Assembly (NCBI RefSeq): GCF_003583405.1
Contig: NZ_QXEC01000021.1
Coordinates: 1 to 64,000, forward strand
Direction of reading: 5' to 3'
DNA length: 64,000 nucleotides
Source of the DNA: Micromonospora radicis
Lineage (GTDB): Bacteria > Actinomycetota > Actinomycetes > Mycobacteriales > Micromonosporaceae
A program made the translations under genes and the position numbers. Of the stretch, positions 25,149 through 33,632 are shown piece by piece; the stretch's first letter is position 1; the number at the start of each line of letters is the position of its first letter. Below the pieces are notes generated by a model, which did not search any database, was not told the DNA's origin, and worked only from the letters and a program-made list of their open reading frames with translations.

Positions 25149-25224
25149 CATCGGTCGCTACCGAGAGCACCGCCGGTCGGCGGCGGGGAAGATGTGGCTA
25201 CGTGAACGAGCGGAGTGAATCAAC

Positions 25225-25554
25225 GTGAGTGCGGCGGTCAAGTACACGCTCGGCCGGATCGGGCTGTTCGTGATCGTGGTGGCTGCCCTCTGGCCGGTCA
25301 ACATCGATCTCTTCCTGAAGTTGATCGTGGCGCTGCTGTTCTCCGCCGCCGCGTCGTTCTTCCTGCTCAAGGGCTGGCGGGACGAGATGGCCGAGGAGAT
25401 GGCCGCCGCCGCCGAACGACGCCGTACGGAGAAGGAGCGGCTGCGTTCCGCCCTTGCCGGTGACGACCAGGCCGGTGACGACCAGGCGGGCGTCGACGGT
25501 GACGCTCAGGCGGGCGCCGACGGTGCCCCTCGGCCCGCCGACGGGAAGAACTGA
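25225..25554 (+). CDS. DUF4229-family small membrane protein
   Basis: The 109-residue protein resembles DUF4229 proteins: an N-terminal KYTLGRIGLFVIVVAALWP helix, a second helix around KLIVALLFSAAASFFLLKGW, then a basic/acidic coiled segment (RDEMAEEMAAAAERRRTEKE). A short Asp/Ala/Gly-rich tail contains a GDDQA duplication. Function is unknown. The GTG start follows a segment, GTGAACGAGCGGAGTGAATC, that resembles the start of the 47-bp repeat at 4788. In many actinobacteria such proteins lie near menaquinone genes, which fits mqnE upstream, but this is only context. Confidence 0.75.
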   Translation: MSAAVKYTLGRIGLFVIVVAALWPVNIDLFLKLIVALLFSAAASFFLLKGWRDEMAEEMAAAAERRRTEKERLRSALAGDDQAGDDQAGVDGDAQAGADGAPRPADGKN

Positions 25555-25729
25555 GCATCGGCCGGTCTGGCGGCAAGCTTCGCGAAGTGCGGGTCGGAGG
25601 GAACATCCTGCCGGCGTGACGATCCGGCTGGGATGGACCGCGCAGCGACTGATATTGATATGACCATGTGACCGGTGGTGGGCTGGCCGCTACCGAGCGG
25701 GGGATCCCCGCGCCTCGAGGAGGTTGTCC

Positions 25730-27607
25730 ATGGCCCTCCGTTCCATCCCTGTCCGCCGTGCACTGGCGCTCATCGTCGCCGCCGGGCTCGGCCTGCTCGC
25801 CGTCTCGGCCCCACCGGTCTCCGCCCGACCCGCACCCGACCGGGACGAGCAACCGGCCGCCGCGCCCTACCGGGTGCTCGGGCCGCGGACGGTCGACGAC
25901 CGCACCGCGGTGGCCCGTACCGGCGCCTCGATCGACTACTCCGAGCACGGGGTGCTGCACGTCTCGGCCACCCGGGCCGAGGCCGCCGCCATCACCCGGC
26001 TCGGGTTCCAACTGGAACCGGTCGCCGCACCACCGACCGACCGGGGCCACGCCCACGACGAGATCGGCGCGTTGGCCTTCCCGCCGGCCGACGCCAACTA
26101 CCACGACTACGCCGAGATGATCGCCGTGGTCAACCAGGTCGTCGCGGACCACCCGGCGATCGCTCGGAAGATCAGCATCGGCAGCTCGTACGAGGGTCGT
26201 GACCTGGTCGCGGTCAAGATCTCCGACAACGTCGGGGTCGACGAGAACGAGCCGGAGATCCTGTTCAACTCGCAGCAGCACGCCCGCGAGCACCTGACCG
26301 TCGAGATGGCGATCTACCTGCTCAACCTCTTCACCGACAACTACGGCTCCGACTCCCGGATCACCAACCTGGTCAACAACCGGGAGATCTGGATCGTGCC
26401 GTCGGTGAACCCGGACGGCAGCGAGTACGACATCGCCACCGGTTCCTACCGCTCGTGGCGCAAGAACCGCCAACCCAACAGCGGTTCGTCGTACGTCGGC
26501 ACCGACCTCAACCGCAACTGGAGCTACAACTGGGGCTGCTGCGGCGGCTCGTCCGGCTCGACCTCCTCGGACACCTACCGGGGACCGTCGGCCTTCTCCG
26601 CCCCCGAGACGCAGGCGCTGCGTAACTTCGTCAACAGCCGGGTGGTCGGCGGGGTACAGCAGATCAAGGCCAACATCGACTTCCACACCTACTCCGAGCT
26701 GGTGCTCTGGCCGTACGGCTACACGTACAACAACACCGCCCCGGGGATGACCACCGACCAGTACAACACCTTCGCCACCATCGGCCAGCAGATGGCGGCC
26801 ACCAACGGGTTCACCCCACAGCAGTCCAGTGACCTCTACATCACCGACGGCAGCAGCATCGACTGGATGTGGGCCACGCACGGCATCTGGGCGTACACCT
26901 TCGAGCTGTACCCGCGTTCCGCCTCCGGCGGCGGCTTCTACCCGCCCGACGAGGTCATCCCGCAGCAGACCTCGCGCAACCGCGAGGCGGTGCTCCTCCT
27001 GACCGAGTACGCCGACTGCCCGTACCGGGCGATCGGCAAGCAGTCGCAGTACTGCGGCAGCGGCGGTGGGACCACCGTCTGGTCGGACACCTTCGAGACC
27101 GCGACCGGCTGGACGATCAACCCCAACGGCACCGACACCGCGACCGCGGGCCAGTGGGAGCGGGGCGCCGCGCAGGCCACCAACTCCAGCGGCGCCAAGC
27201 AACTCGTCCCGTACGCCGGCAGCAACGACCTGGTGACCGGCCGGCTCGCCGGCAGCGCGGCGGGCGACCACGACGTCGACGGCGGCGTGACCAGCGCCCG
27301 CTCACCGGCGATCACGCTGCCGTCCAGCGGCACGTTGACGCTGTCGCTGGCCTGGTACCTGGCCCACGGCTCGAACTCGTCCTCGGCCGACTACTTCCGG
27401 GTCAGCGTGGTGCACAACGGCGGCACCACGGCACTGCTCACCCAGGCTGGCGCGGCCAGTAACCGCAACGGCGCCTGGACCCTGTCCAACCTCAACCTCA
27501 CCCCGTACGCCGGACAGTCGGTCCGGATCCTGGTGGAGGCCGCGGACGTCGCCACCGCCAGCCTGGTCGAGGCGGCTGTGGACAACGTCACCATCACCGC
27601 CTCCTGA
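25730..27607 (+). CDS. Secreted M14 zinc carboxypeptidase with C-terminal beta-sandwich domain
   Basis: The 625-residue protein has a Sec signal peptide (residues about 1-33) and a propeptide-like segment to about 120. Its M14 domain (about 125-430) has zinc ligands in QQHAREHLT and IDFHTYSEL, the substrate-binding LNRNWSYNWG region and the catalytic Glu in FELYPR. A C-terminal domain (about 450-625) with Trp/Asn/Thr-rich strands resembles CUB-like or galactose-binding folds. It probably trims C-terminal residues from extracellular peptides. The ATG at 25730 has an ideal AGGAGG site. A strong hairpin follows the stop. Confidence 0.93.
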   Translation: MALRSIPVRRALALIVAAGLGLLAVSAPPVSARPAPDRDEQPAAAPYRVLGPRTVDDRTAVARTGASIDYSEHGVLHVSATRAEAAAITRLGFQLEPVAAPPTDRGHAHDEIGALAFPPADANYHDYAEMIAVVNQVVADHPAIARKISIGSSYEGRDLVAVKISDNVGVDENEPEILFNSQQHAREHLTVEMAIYLLNLFTDNYGSDSRITNLVNNREIWIVPSVNPDGSEYDIATGSYRSWRKNRQPNSGSSYVGTDLNRNWSYNWGCCGGSSGSTSSDTYRGPSAFSAPETQALRNFVNSRVVGGVQQIKANIDFHTYSELVLWPYGYTYNNTAPGMTTDQYNTFATIGQQMAATNGFTPQQSSDLYITDGSSIDWMWATHGIWAYTFELYPRSASGGGFYPPDEVIPQQTSRNREAVLLLTEYADCPYRAIGKQSQYCGSGGGTTVWSDTFETATGWTINPNGTDTATAGQWERGAAQATNSSGAKQLVPYAGSNDLVTGRLAGSAAGDHDVDGGVTSARSPAITLPSSGTLTLSLAWYLAHGSNSSSADYFRVSVVHNGGTTALLTQAGAASNRNGAWTLSNLNLTPYAGQSVRILVEAADVATASLVEAAVDNVTITAS

Positions 27608-27610
27608 GCC

Positions 27611-27649
27611 GACGGGGCCCCGCCACACCCCCTCGCGCGGGGCCCCGTC
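27611..27649 (+). terminator. Intrinsic-type hairpin after the carboxypeptidase gene
   Basis: GACGGGGCCCCGC (27611-27623) and GCGGGGCCCCGTC (27637-27649) form a perfect 13-bp stem with a 13-base loop, four bases after the stop codon. No U-tract follows, which is common in GC-rich actinobacteria. Confidence 0.85.
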
Positions 27650-27749
27650 CCAGGACCAACCGGGCAAACGCGCCTCGCTCCGCCCACCCGTGTGTCGGTC
27701 ACCCGGCCAGGCCACCCCCCGGCTCACCGGGCCGACGTCGTGGCGTGCG

Positions 27750-27947
27750 CTACGGTCTTAGCGACCCGCCGCAGCGAAGCCGGTGCGAAACCGGCGCTGT
27801 CCCGCAACTGTGATGCCCCGCGAGGGGACGAGCCAGGTCGCCTGGGGCGCGGTCGCGATCCGCGCTCTCGAGGAAGGGCGCCTCGCGGACGGGTGCCACG
27901 GCTCCCTGTCGGCGAAGCACCGCACTCCTCGACCGACAGGAGGACCG
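27750..27947 (+). promoter_or_regulatory. Cobalamin riboswitch with ribosome-binding-site sequestration hairpin
   Basis: The conserved cobalamin aptamer core is readable: GAAGCCGGTGCGAAACCGGC followed by GCTGTCCCGCAACTGTGATG, then the B12-box-like GAGCCAGGTCGCCTGG near 27829-27844. The expression platform appears at 27905-27940, where CCTGTCGG pairs with CCGACAGG and overlaps the GGAGG site of the next gene (27939-27943). A CTCCTC at 27925-27930 could also mask it. This suggests translational shut-off by cobalamin. The boundaries are approximate. Confidence 0.92.
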
Positions 27948-28883
27948 ATGTTCAGACGTACCCCCCGACTCTTCGCCGCCACCCTCGCGGTGGCCGCGCT
28001 CGCGCTCGGCGCCTGCGCCGAGAAGACCACCGACACCCCCGCCGCCAGCGGCGGCCCGACCGGCGGCGCCTTCCCCGTCACCGTCGGGTCGCTGACCCTG
28101 GAGCAGCGCCCGGAGAAGATCGTCTCGCTCTCCGCGACCGCCACCGAGATGCTCTACGCGGTCGGCGCCGGTCCGCAGGTGATCGCCGTGGACGACCAGT
28201 CCAACTACCCGGCGGACGCACCGAAGACCGATCTCTCCGGTTACCAGCCGAACGCCGAGGCGATCGCGGCGAAGGATCCCGACCTGGTGGTGCTCAGCGA
28301 CGACCGCAACAAGATCGTCGACCAGTTGGGCGCGCTGAAGATCCCGGTGTACCTGACCCCGGCGGCGCAGACGCTCGACGACTCGTACCGGCAGATCACC
28401 GAGCTGGGCACGCTCACCGGCAACGCCACCGCGGGGGCGGACGTCGTCCAGCGGATGAAGGACGACATCGCGAAGATCACCGCCGAGGTGCCGCAGCGGG
28501 TGCAGGCACCCACCTACTTCCACGAGCTGGGCCCGGAGCTGTACACCGCCACCAGCAAGACCTTCATCGGTTCGATCTACACGCTGGCCGGCCTGGAGAA
28601 CATCGCCGACGCGGCCGACGCCGACGGCAAGAGCGGCGGTTACCCGCAGCTCTCCCAGGAGGTCATCGTCGAGGCCAACCCGGACTTCGTCTTCCTCTCC
28701 GACGTCAAGTGCTGCCAGCAGAGCGCCGCCACGGTCAAGGCGCGCAGCGGCTGGTCCGGCATCGACGCGGTCCGCAACGAGCAGATCGTGGAACTCGACG
28801 ACGACATCGCGTCCCGCTGGGGCCCGCGCGTGGTGGACCTGCTCCGCACCATCGTCGACGCCACGGCCAAGGCCGGCGAGTGA
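27948..28883 (+). CDS. btuF: Cobalamin-type ABC transporter substrate-binding lipoprotein (BtuF-like)
   Basis: The 311-residue protein is a lipid-anchored periplasmic-binding-type receptor. The lipobox LGAC gives acylated Cys23, and the Fe3+/B12-type fold shows PEKIVSLSATATEMLYAVGA, the long central helix region and KARSGWSGIDAVRNEQIVEL. Such fold members bind corrinoids, haem or siderophores; the cobalamin riboswitch immediately upstream makes corrinoid uptake the best assignment. The ATG follows an optimal AGGAGG; the open frame upstream is riboswitch sequence. Permease and ATPase genes follow in the same orientation. Confidence 0.88.
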   Translation: MFRRTPRLFAATLAVAALALGACAEKTTDTPAASGGPTGGAFPVTVGSLTLEQRPEKIVSLSATATEMLYAVGAGPQVIAVDDQSNYPADAPKTDLSGYQPNAEAIAAKDPDLVVLSDDRNKIVDQLGALKIPVYLTPAAQTLDDSYRQITELGTLTGNATAGADVVQRMKDDIAKITAEVPQRVQAPTYFHELGPELYTATSKTFIGSIYTLAGLENIADAADADGKSGGYPQLSQEVIVEANPDFVFLSDVKCCQQSAATVKARSGWSGIDAVRNEQIVELDDDIASRWGPRVVDLLRTIVDATAKAGE

Positions 28884-28915
28884 CCGAGGCCCGGCGTTAA
28901 CAGGGAACCCTTCCT

Positions 28916-30019
28916 ATGCGTACGGCGTTGAGCAGGGGTTCTTCCGTGCCGCCGGCCGGGATGGACACCGCGTCCCGGCCGGCGGGCCTGCGTAAGCGCT
29001 GGCTCGCCGCCGGGGTGGGCGCCGTGCTGGTCGCGGTCCTGGCCGGTGTCTCGCTCGGCCCGGTCAGCCTGCCCCCGGGCAGCGTCGCGGTCGAACTGCT
29101 CAACCTGCTGCCCGGGGTGCGCCTGGACAGTGGGCTGTCCGAGCGGGAGATCGCCATCGTCACCGAACTCCGGCTGCCCCGGGTGGTGCTCGGCCTGCTG
29201 GTCGGTGGGCTGCTCGCCCTGGCCGGCGGCGCCTACCAGGGGGTGTTCCGCAACCCGCTGGCCGACCCGTACCTGTTGGGCGTGGCGGCGGGCGCCGGGC
29301 TGGCGGTCACCGTCGTGCTGACCCTCGGCGTCGGCGCGGGCGGGCCGCTGACCGGGCTGCCGGTCACCGTACCGCTGGCCGCGTTCGTCGGTTCGCTCGG
29401 CGCGGTCACCATGACGTACCTGCTCGGGGCGGCCGGTGGGCGTAGCCGCTCGCCGGCCACCCTGATCCTGGCCGGAGTGGCCGTCTCCGCCTTCCTCGCC
29501 GCCGGGCAGACGTACCTGCTGCAACGGCACGCGGAGAGCATCCAGTCGGTGTACTCCTGGCTGCTCGGCCGGCTGGCCACCGCCGGCTGGCAGGACGTCC
29601 GGCTGGTGCTGCCGTACTTCCTGGTCACCAGCCTGGTCGTGCTGCTGCACCGGCGGGAACTGGACGTGCTCTCGGTCGGGGACGACGAGGCGGCCAGCCT
29701 CGGCCTGCACCCGCAGCGGTCGCGGTACCTGCTGATCGCCGCGGCCTCGCTGGGCACCGCCGCCGCGGTCTCCGCCTCCGGCCTGATCGGCTTCGTCGGC
29801 ATCATCGTGCCGCACCTGGTACGGATGCTCGCCGGATCGAGCTACCGGGTCATCCTGCCGTTGTCGCTGCTGTTCGGCGGCGCCTTCCTGGCCCTGACCG
29901 ACGTGGTGGCGCGGACCGCCGCCGCACCGCAGGAGATTCCGATCGGGGTGGTCACCGCGCTGCTCGGCGGGCCGTTCTTCGTCCTGGTGCTGCGTACCGC
30001 CCGAAGGGTGCTGACATGA
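28916..30019 (+). CDS. btuC: FecCD/BtuC-family ABC transporter permease
   Basis: The 367-residue permease has about nine to ten membrane helices and the family blocks LRLPRVVLGLLVGGLLALAG, GVFRNPLADPYLLGVAAGAG and SASGLIGFVGIIVPHLVRML. It forms the membrane channel for the upstream receptor, and its stop overlaps the ATPase start by four bases. The first 30 residues are hydrophilic and the ribosome-binding site at 28916 is weak, so a start at 28961 (MDTASRPAGL) is also possible. Corrinoid specificity is inferred from the riboswitch. Confidence 0.9.
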   Translation: MRTALSRGSSVPPAGMDTASRPAGLRKRWLAAGVGAVLVAVLAGVSLGPVSLPPGSVAVELLNLLPGVRLDSGLSEREIAIVTELRLPRVVLGLLVGGLLALAGGAYQGVFRNPLADPYLLGVAAGAGLAVTVVLTLGVGAGGPLTGLPVTVPLAAFVGSLGAVTMTYLLGAAGGRSRSPATLILAGVAVSAFLAAGQTYLLQRHAESIQSVYSWLLGRLATAGWQDVRLVLPYFLVTSLVVLLHRRELDVLSVGDDEAASLGLHPQRSRYLLIAAASLGTAAAVSASGLIGFVGIIVPHLVRMLAGSSYRVILPLSLLFGGAFLALTDVVARTAAAPQEIPIGVVTALLGGPFFVLVLRTARRVLT

Positions 30020-30903
30020 CCCCACCCTCACAATCCTCCTCGCCCGACCCTCGCCCCGCCGGGCGGCCTGCCGTCGGGCCGGTTGCTGTCGGGCCGGCCG
30101 GGGTCGAGCCGATCGACGCCGGGCCGCCCGCGGTCGAGCTGCGGGATCTGCGGGTCAGGCTGGACGGGGTGCCCATCCTCGCCGGCATCGACCTGACCGT
30201 GCGGGCCGGCGAGTGGGTCACCGTGATCGGCCCGAACGGTGCCGGCAAGTCCACCCTGCTGCGTGCCGTCGGCGGTCTGCTGTCCACCTCGGACGCGGTC
30301 CGCCTCTTCGGTACGCCGCTGGGCGCGCTGCGCCGCCGGGAACGGGCCCGGGTGGTGGCCACCGTGGCCCAGTCCCCGGTCGTACCGCCCGGTATGGCGG
30401 TGCTCGACTACGTGCTGCTCGGCCGCAACCCGTACATCCCGCCGCTGGGCCGGGAGTCCGCAACGGACCTGGCCGTCGTACACGAGGTGCTGGACCGGCT
30501 GGACCTCACCGGCTTCGGTGCCCGGGAACTGGCCACCCTCTCCGGTGGTGAACGCCAGCGGGTCTTCCTGGCCCGGGCCCTCGCTCAGGGGGCCACTCTG
30601 CTGTTGCTCGACGAGCCCACCAGCGCCCTCGACATCGGACACCAGCAGGAGGTCTTCGAACTCGTCGACCAGTTGCGTCGTACGGAGGGCCTGACCGTGC
30701 TGGCCACCATGCACGACCTCTCCATCGCCGGCGAGTACGCCGACCGGATGGTGCTGCTCGCCGAGGGCCGGATAGTCGCCGCCGGCACCCCGGCGGAGGT
30801 GCTCACCGAGGAACTGTTGGCCCGCCACTACCGCGCCCACGTGAAGGTCATCCCCGGCCCCCACGGCCCCTTCGTCCTCCCCACCCGCCCCCACCACCCC
30901 TAA
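30016..30903 (+). CDS. btuD: ABC transporter ATP-binding protein (BtuD-like)
   Basis: The 295-residue ATPase has Walker A GPNGAGKSTLL, signature LSGGERQRVFLARAL, Walker B LLLLDEPTSALD and the H-loop in ATMHDLSIAGEY. It is of the FecE/BtuD subfamily that energises uptake with FecCD permeases. The ATG overlaps the permease stop, so receptor, permease and ATPase form one unit under the cobalamin riboswitch. Residues 1-35 are a Pro/Gly/Val-rich extension before the ATPase core, longer than usual. Confidence 0.92.
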   Translation: MTPPSQSSSPDPRPAGRPAVGPVAVGPAGVEPIDAGPPAVELRDLRVRLDGVPILAGIDLTVRAGEWVTVIGPNGAGKSTLLRAVGGLLSTSDAVRLFGTPLGALRRRERARVVATVAQSPVVPPGMAVLDYVLLGRNPYIPPLGRESATDLAVVHEVLDRLDLTGFGARELATLSGGERQRVFLARALAQGATLLLLDEPTSALDIGHQQEVFELVDQLRRTEGLTVLATMHDLSIAGEYADRMVLLAEGRIVAAGTPAEVLTEELLARHYRAHVKVIPGPHGPFVLPTRPHHP

Positions 30904-30979
30904 CCAACCCCTCCCTACCCCCACGCGCCCTCGCCGCGGCCTCCCTCCCGCGCGACTTCCCCGCGGCCCCCTTCCCACA

Positions 30980-31046
30980 GATCTTGCACTTCTCGTCTCC
31001 GCATAAGGCGCAAAAACCGCATAGGGGCGACCGAAACCGCAAGATC
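30980..31046. repeat. Dispersed palindromic repeat, family A, copy 3
   Basis: GATCTTGCACTTCTCGTC (from 30980) and CGACCGAAACCGCAAGATC (31028-31046) are the imperfect arms. The interior TAAGGCGCAAAAACCGCATA closely follows the interior of the 2849 copy, showing common origin rather than chance palindromes. It lies between btuD and the convergent VOC gene. Confidence 0.8.
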
Positions 31047-31080
31047 GACGAGGCGGGGGCAGGGGCTGGGGTGGGGGGTG

Positions 31081-31845
31081 TTAGGGGGTTAGGGCGATCA
31101 GGGAGAAGAGGGCGCCGTTGGGGTCGCGGAGGGCGGTGATCCGGCCGGCGGGGATGTCGCGGGGTGGTACGAGGATGGTGCCGCCGAGTTCGGCGGCGCG
31201 CGCGGCCGTGGCGTCGGCGTCGGCGACGGAGAAGTAGAGCGTCCAGTAGGCGGGGGAATCGGCCGGGAACTCCTCGCCGAGCGGGGGCATCATCCCGGCC
31301 ACCATCCGGTCGCCGAGCCGCCATCCGGTGTACGCGGCCTGCCCCATCGGTTCCTCCTCGGGCTGCCACCCGAAGACGAGTTCGTAGAAGACGCGGGCGC
31401 CGTCGGGATCGGGTGTCACCAGTTCCGTCCAGCTCATCGAGCCCGGCACGTCGAACACCTCTGCCCCAGCGAACGCCATCGGTTGCCAGACGCTGAACGC
31501 GGCACCGGCCGGGTCGGTGAAGACCGCCATCCGGCCCCGGTCGAAGACCTCGAACGGTGGCACCACCACCTGCCCACCGGCCCGCCGCACCCGGCCGGCG
31601 ACCAGGTCGGCGTCGTCGGTGGCGACATAGGTGGACCAGATCGGCACCTGGTCCGGCACGGCCGGCGGTCCCACGCCGGCCACCGGACGCCCGTCGAGCA
31701 GGAAGACGGTGTAGCCGCCCGCCTCCGGCTCGGGTTCGACCCGGCCGGTCCAGCCGAACAGTTCGGGATAGAACCGGCGGGCCGCGTCGAGCCCCGGCGT
31801 GGCCAGGTCGGCCCAGCACGGGGTGCCCGGTGGGATGTCGACCAC
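31081..31845 (-). CDS. VOC family protein with two glyoxalase-fold halves
   Basis: The 254-residue protein contains two vicinal-oxygen-chelate modules (about 5-120 and 130-254), each with the WxDLxTPxxxAARRFYxxLFGW-type pattern: WADLATPGLDAARRFYPELF and WTELVTPDPDGARVFYELVF. Each half ends in a DPxGAxFSxxxx strand. Similar actinobacterial proteins are annotated as glyoxalase or hydroxylase-like, but the reaction is unknown. The GTG at 31845 (VVDIPPGTPCWADL) has a GAGAGGGG site; upstream codons of the longer frame look non-coding. Confidence 0.85.
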   Translation of the reverse strand: MVDIPPGTPCWADLATPGLDAARRFYPELFGWTGRVEPEPEAGGYTVFLLDGRPVAGVGPPAVPDQVPIWSTYVATDDADLVAGRVRRAGGQVVVPPFEVFDRGRMAVFTDPAGAAFSVWQPMAFAGAEVFDVPGSMSWTELVTPDPDGARVFYELVFGWQPEEEPMGQAAYTGWRLGDRMVAGMMPPLGEEFPADSPAYWTLYFSVADADATAARAAELGGTILVPPRDIPAGRITALRDPNGALFSLIALTP

Positions 31846-31945
31846 GGCTGCCCCTCTCGGCCGGCGGAGGCGACCGCCGACCGGCCGCCCTCTTCGGCAT
31901 CGTGGCACCGTCGCCCCGCCCTCCGGGGCGGATTCCGGGCGAACG

Positions 31946-32683
31946 TCAGCTGAACCGGCGACCCTCGTCCCGGCGGTACGCCCAACCGGCCAGCGCGGCC
32001 AGCACCACCACCCAGACACCGAGCATGACCAGCGACAACGGGTTGACCGAGTAGCCGCCGACCGCCGCCCACATCAGCTCCACCGCGCCGCGGGTCGGCA
32101 GGTACGGCGCGATCGCCTCGATGAAGCCGGGTGCCTGGTCGGGGGCGGAGAGCAGCCCGCCGCCGAAGGCGAGTGGGAAGAAGACGAGTTGGGCCACCAC
32201 GATCGCCGCCTTGCTCGGCAGCGCGTACCCGATGGCCAACCCCATCAGCGTGAACGGCACCGAGATGACCGTCACGGTCGCCAGGGCCAGCAGGAACGCG
32301 GCGGGTTCGATCCGCGCGCTGGTCAGCGTCGCCGCGATCACCACGAGGGGGATCAGCGAGAGGTAGCTGACGGCCAGTCCGGCCAGGATCCGGCCGGCGA
32401 AACGCGGCGCCGACCCGGCCGGCAGGGTCCGGGTGTACGGGTTCCACGGCTGGGCGCGGTCCTCGGCGACGCCCACGCCGTACTGGAAGATGTTGGCGCT
32501 CATCACGGAGAAGGTGACCATCGCGGCGGTGGCGAAGGTGGCGCCCTGCGGGTCCTTCCCGGCGAACGGCACCACGAAGAAGAGCATCGCGGCGGCCGGG
32601 AAGAACGCGCTGCCGAAGATCGCGACCGGGATCCGGACGGTCTCCAGCAGCTGGTAACGCGCGTGTACCAGGGCGAGTTGCAC
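31946..32683 (-). CDS. ABC-2 type transporter permease
   Basis: The 245-residue permease has six membrane helices typical of ABC-2 exporters, with an N-terminal amphipathic stretch (LVHARYQLLETVRIPVAIFG) and FxxxFGGGLLSAP and IAPYLPTRGAVELMW blocks in the C-terminal half. Its GTG start has an AGGAG site overlapping the stop region of the ATPase gene ten bases upstream, so the two are co-transcribed. The substrate (drug, lipid or other) is not identifiable. Confidence 0.9.
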   Translation of the reverse strand: MQLALVHARYQLLETVRIPVAIFGSAFFPAAAMLFFVVPFAGKDPQGATFATAAMVTFSVMSANIFQYGVGVAEDRAQPWNPYTRTLPAGSAPRFAGRILAGLAVSYLSLIPLVVIAATLTSARIEPAAFLLALATVTVISVPFTLMGLAIGYALPSKAAIVVAQLVFFPLAFGGGLLSAPDQAPGFIEAIAPYLPTRGAVELMWAAVGGYSVNPLSLVMLGVWVVVLAALAGWAYRRDEGRRFS

Positions 32684-32692
32684 GGCGATCTC

Positions 32693-33577
32693 CTAGGCCG
32701 ATACCGGCTGGGTGGCGGAGGTGATGGCGAGGAACGCCTCCTCCAGCGAGGTGGGGCGCACCTCCAGGTCACGGAAGTCGACCCCGGTGGTGACCAGGTC
32801 ACGCACCAACTGGTCGGCGTCGGCGGTGAGCAGGTGGGTCCGACCGTCGTCGGTCCGCTCGGTGCGGACCACTCCGGGCAGCGCCGGCAGCACGTCGGCG
32901 GTCAGGCTCACCCGGCGTACGCCGACCACCGCCCGGACCGCCTCGACGCTGTCGTCGGCGAGCACCCGGCCCTTCCCGATCACCACCACCCGCTGCGCCA
33001 ACGCCTCCACCTCCTCCAGGTAGTGGCTGCTCAGCAGCACCGTGCCACCGTCGGCGTGGAATGCGCGGATCGCCTCCCAGAGGGTGTGTCGGGCCTCCAC
33101 GTCCAGCCCGGTGGTCGGCTCGTCGAGAACCACCAGCCGGGGCCGGCCTACGAACGCGAGCGCCACCGCGAGCCGCCGCTTCTGCCCGCCGGAGAGTCCG
33201 CCGCACTGCCGGCGGGTCTGCTCGGTGAGGCCGAACCGGTCGAGCAGTTCGGCGCGCGGGACCGGATCGGGATAGTGGGCGGAGACGAAGTCCACCACCT
33301 CGCCGACCCGCAACGAGCCGGGTAGCCCGGTCTCCTGCGGCGTCACCCCGAGCTGCCGCCGGGCCGCCGGGGTACGCGGGTCACCGCCGAACAGCTCGAC
33401 CCGGCCGGAGCTGGGGCGGCGCAACCCGACCAGCAGGTTGAGCAGGGTGCTCTTGCCAGCCCCGTTGGGCCCCAGCAGGCCGACCAGTTCACCGGCCCGA
33501 ACGTCGAGGTCGACCTGGTCCAGGGCGAGGATGTCGCCGTACCGCCGGCTGACCCGTTCGGCGCGGGTGAGATTCAC
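32693..33577 (-). CDS. ABC-2 exporter ATP-binding protein
   Basis: The 294-residue ATPase has Walker A GPNGAGKSTLL, signature LSGGQKRRLAVAL, Walker B LVVLDEPTTGLD and the SSHYLEEVEAL H-loop region, matching the DrrA/CcmA-type exporter subfamily. About 80 C-terminal residues form the accessory domain common in these ATPases. The permease partner follows directly, and the gene starts 56 bases downstream of the HelD gene on the same strand. A role in drug export is possible but the substrate is unknown. Confidence 0.92.
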   Translation of the reverse strand: MNLTRAERVSRRYGDILALDQVDLDVRAGELVGLLGPNGAGKSTLLNLLVGLRRPSSGRVELFGGDPRTPAARRQLGVTPQETGLPGSLRVGEVVDFVSAHYPDPVPRAELLDRFGLTEQTRRQCGGLSGGQKRRLAVALAFVGRPRLVVLDEPTTGLDVEARHTLWEAIRAFHADGGTVLLSSHYLEEVEALAQRVVVIGKGRVLADDSVEAVRAVVGVRRVSLTADVLPALPGVVRTERTDDGRTHLLTADADQLVRDLVTTGVDFRDLEVRPTSLEEAFLAITSATQPVSA

Positions 33578-33632
33578 GCGATGACTCCCTTCACGTACGG
33601 CTCCGGTCTAGCGCACCCGCGCAACTCGACGG

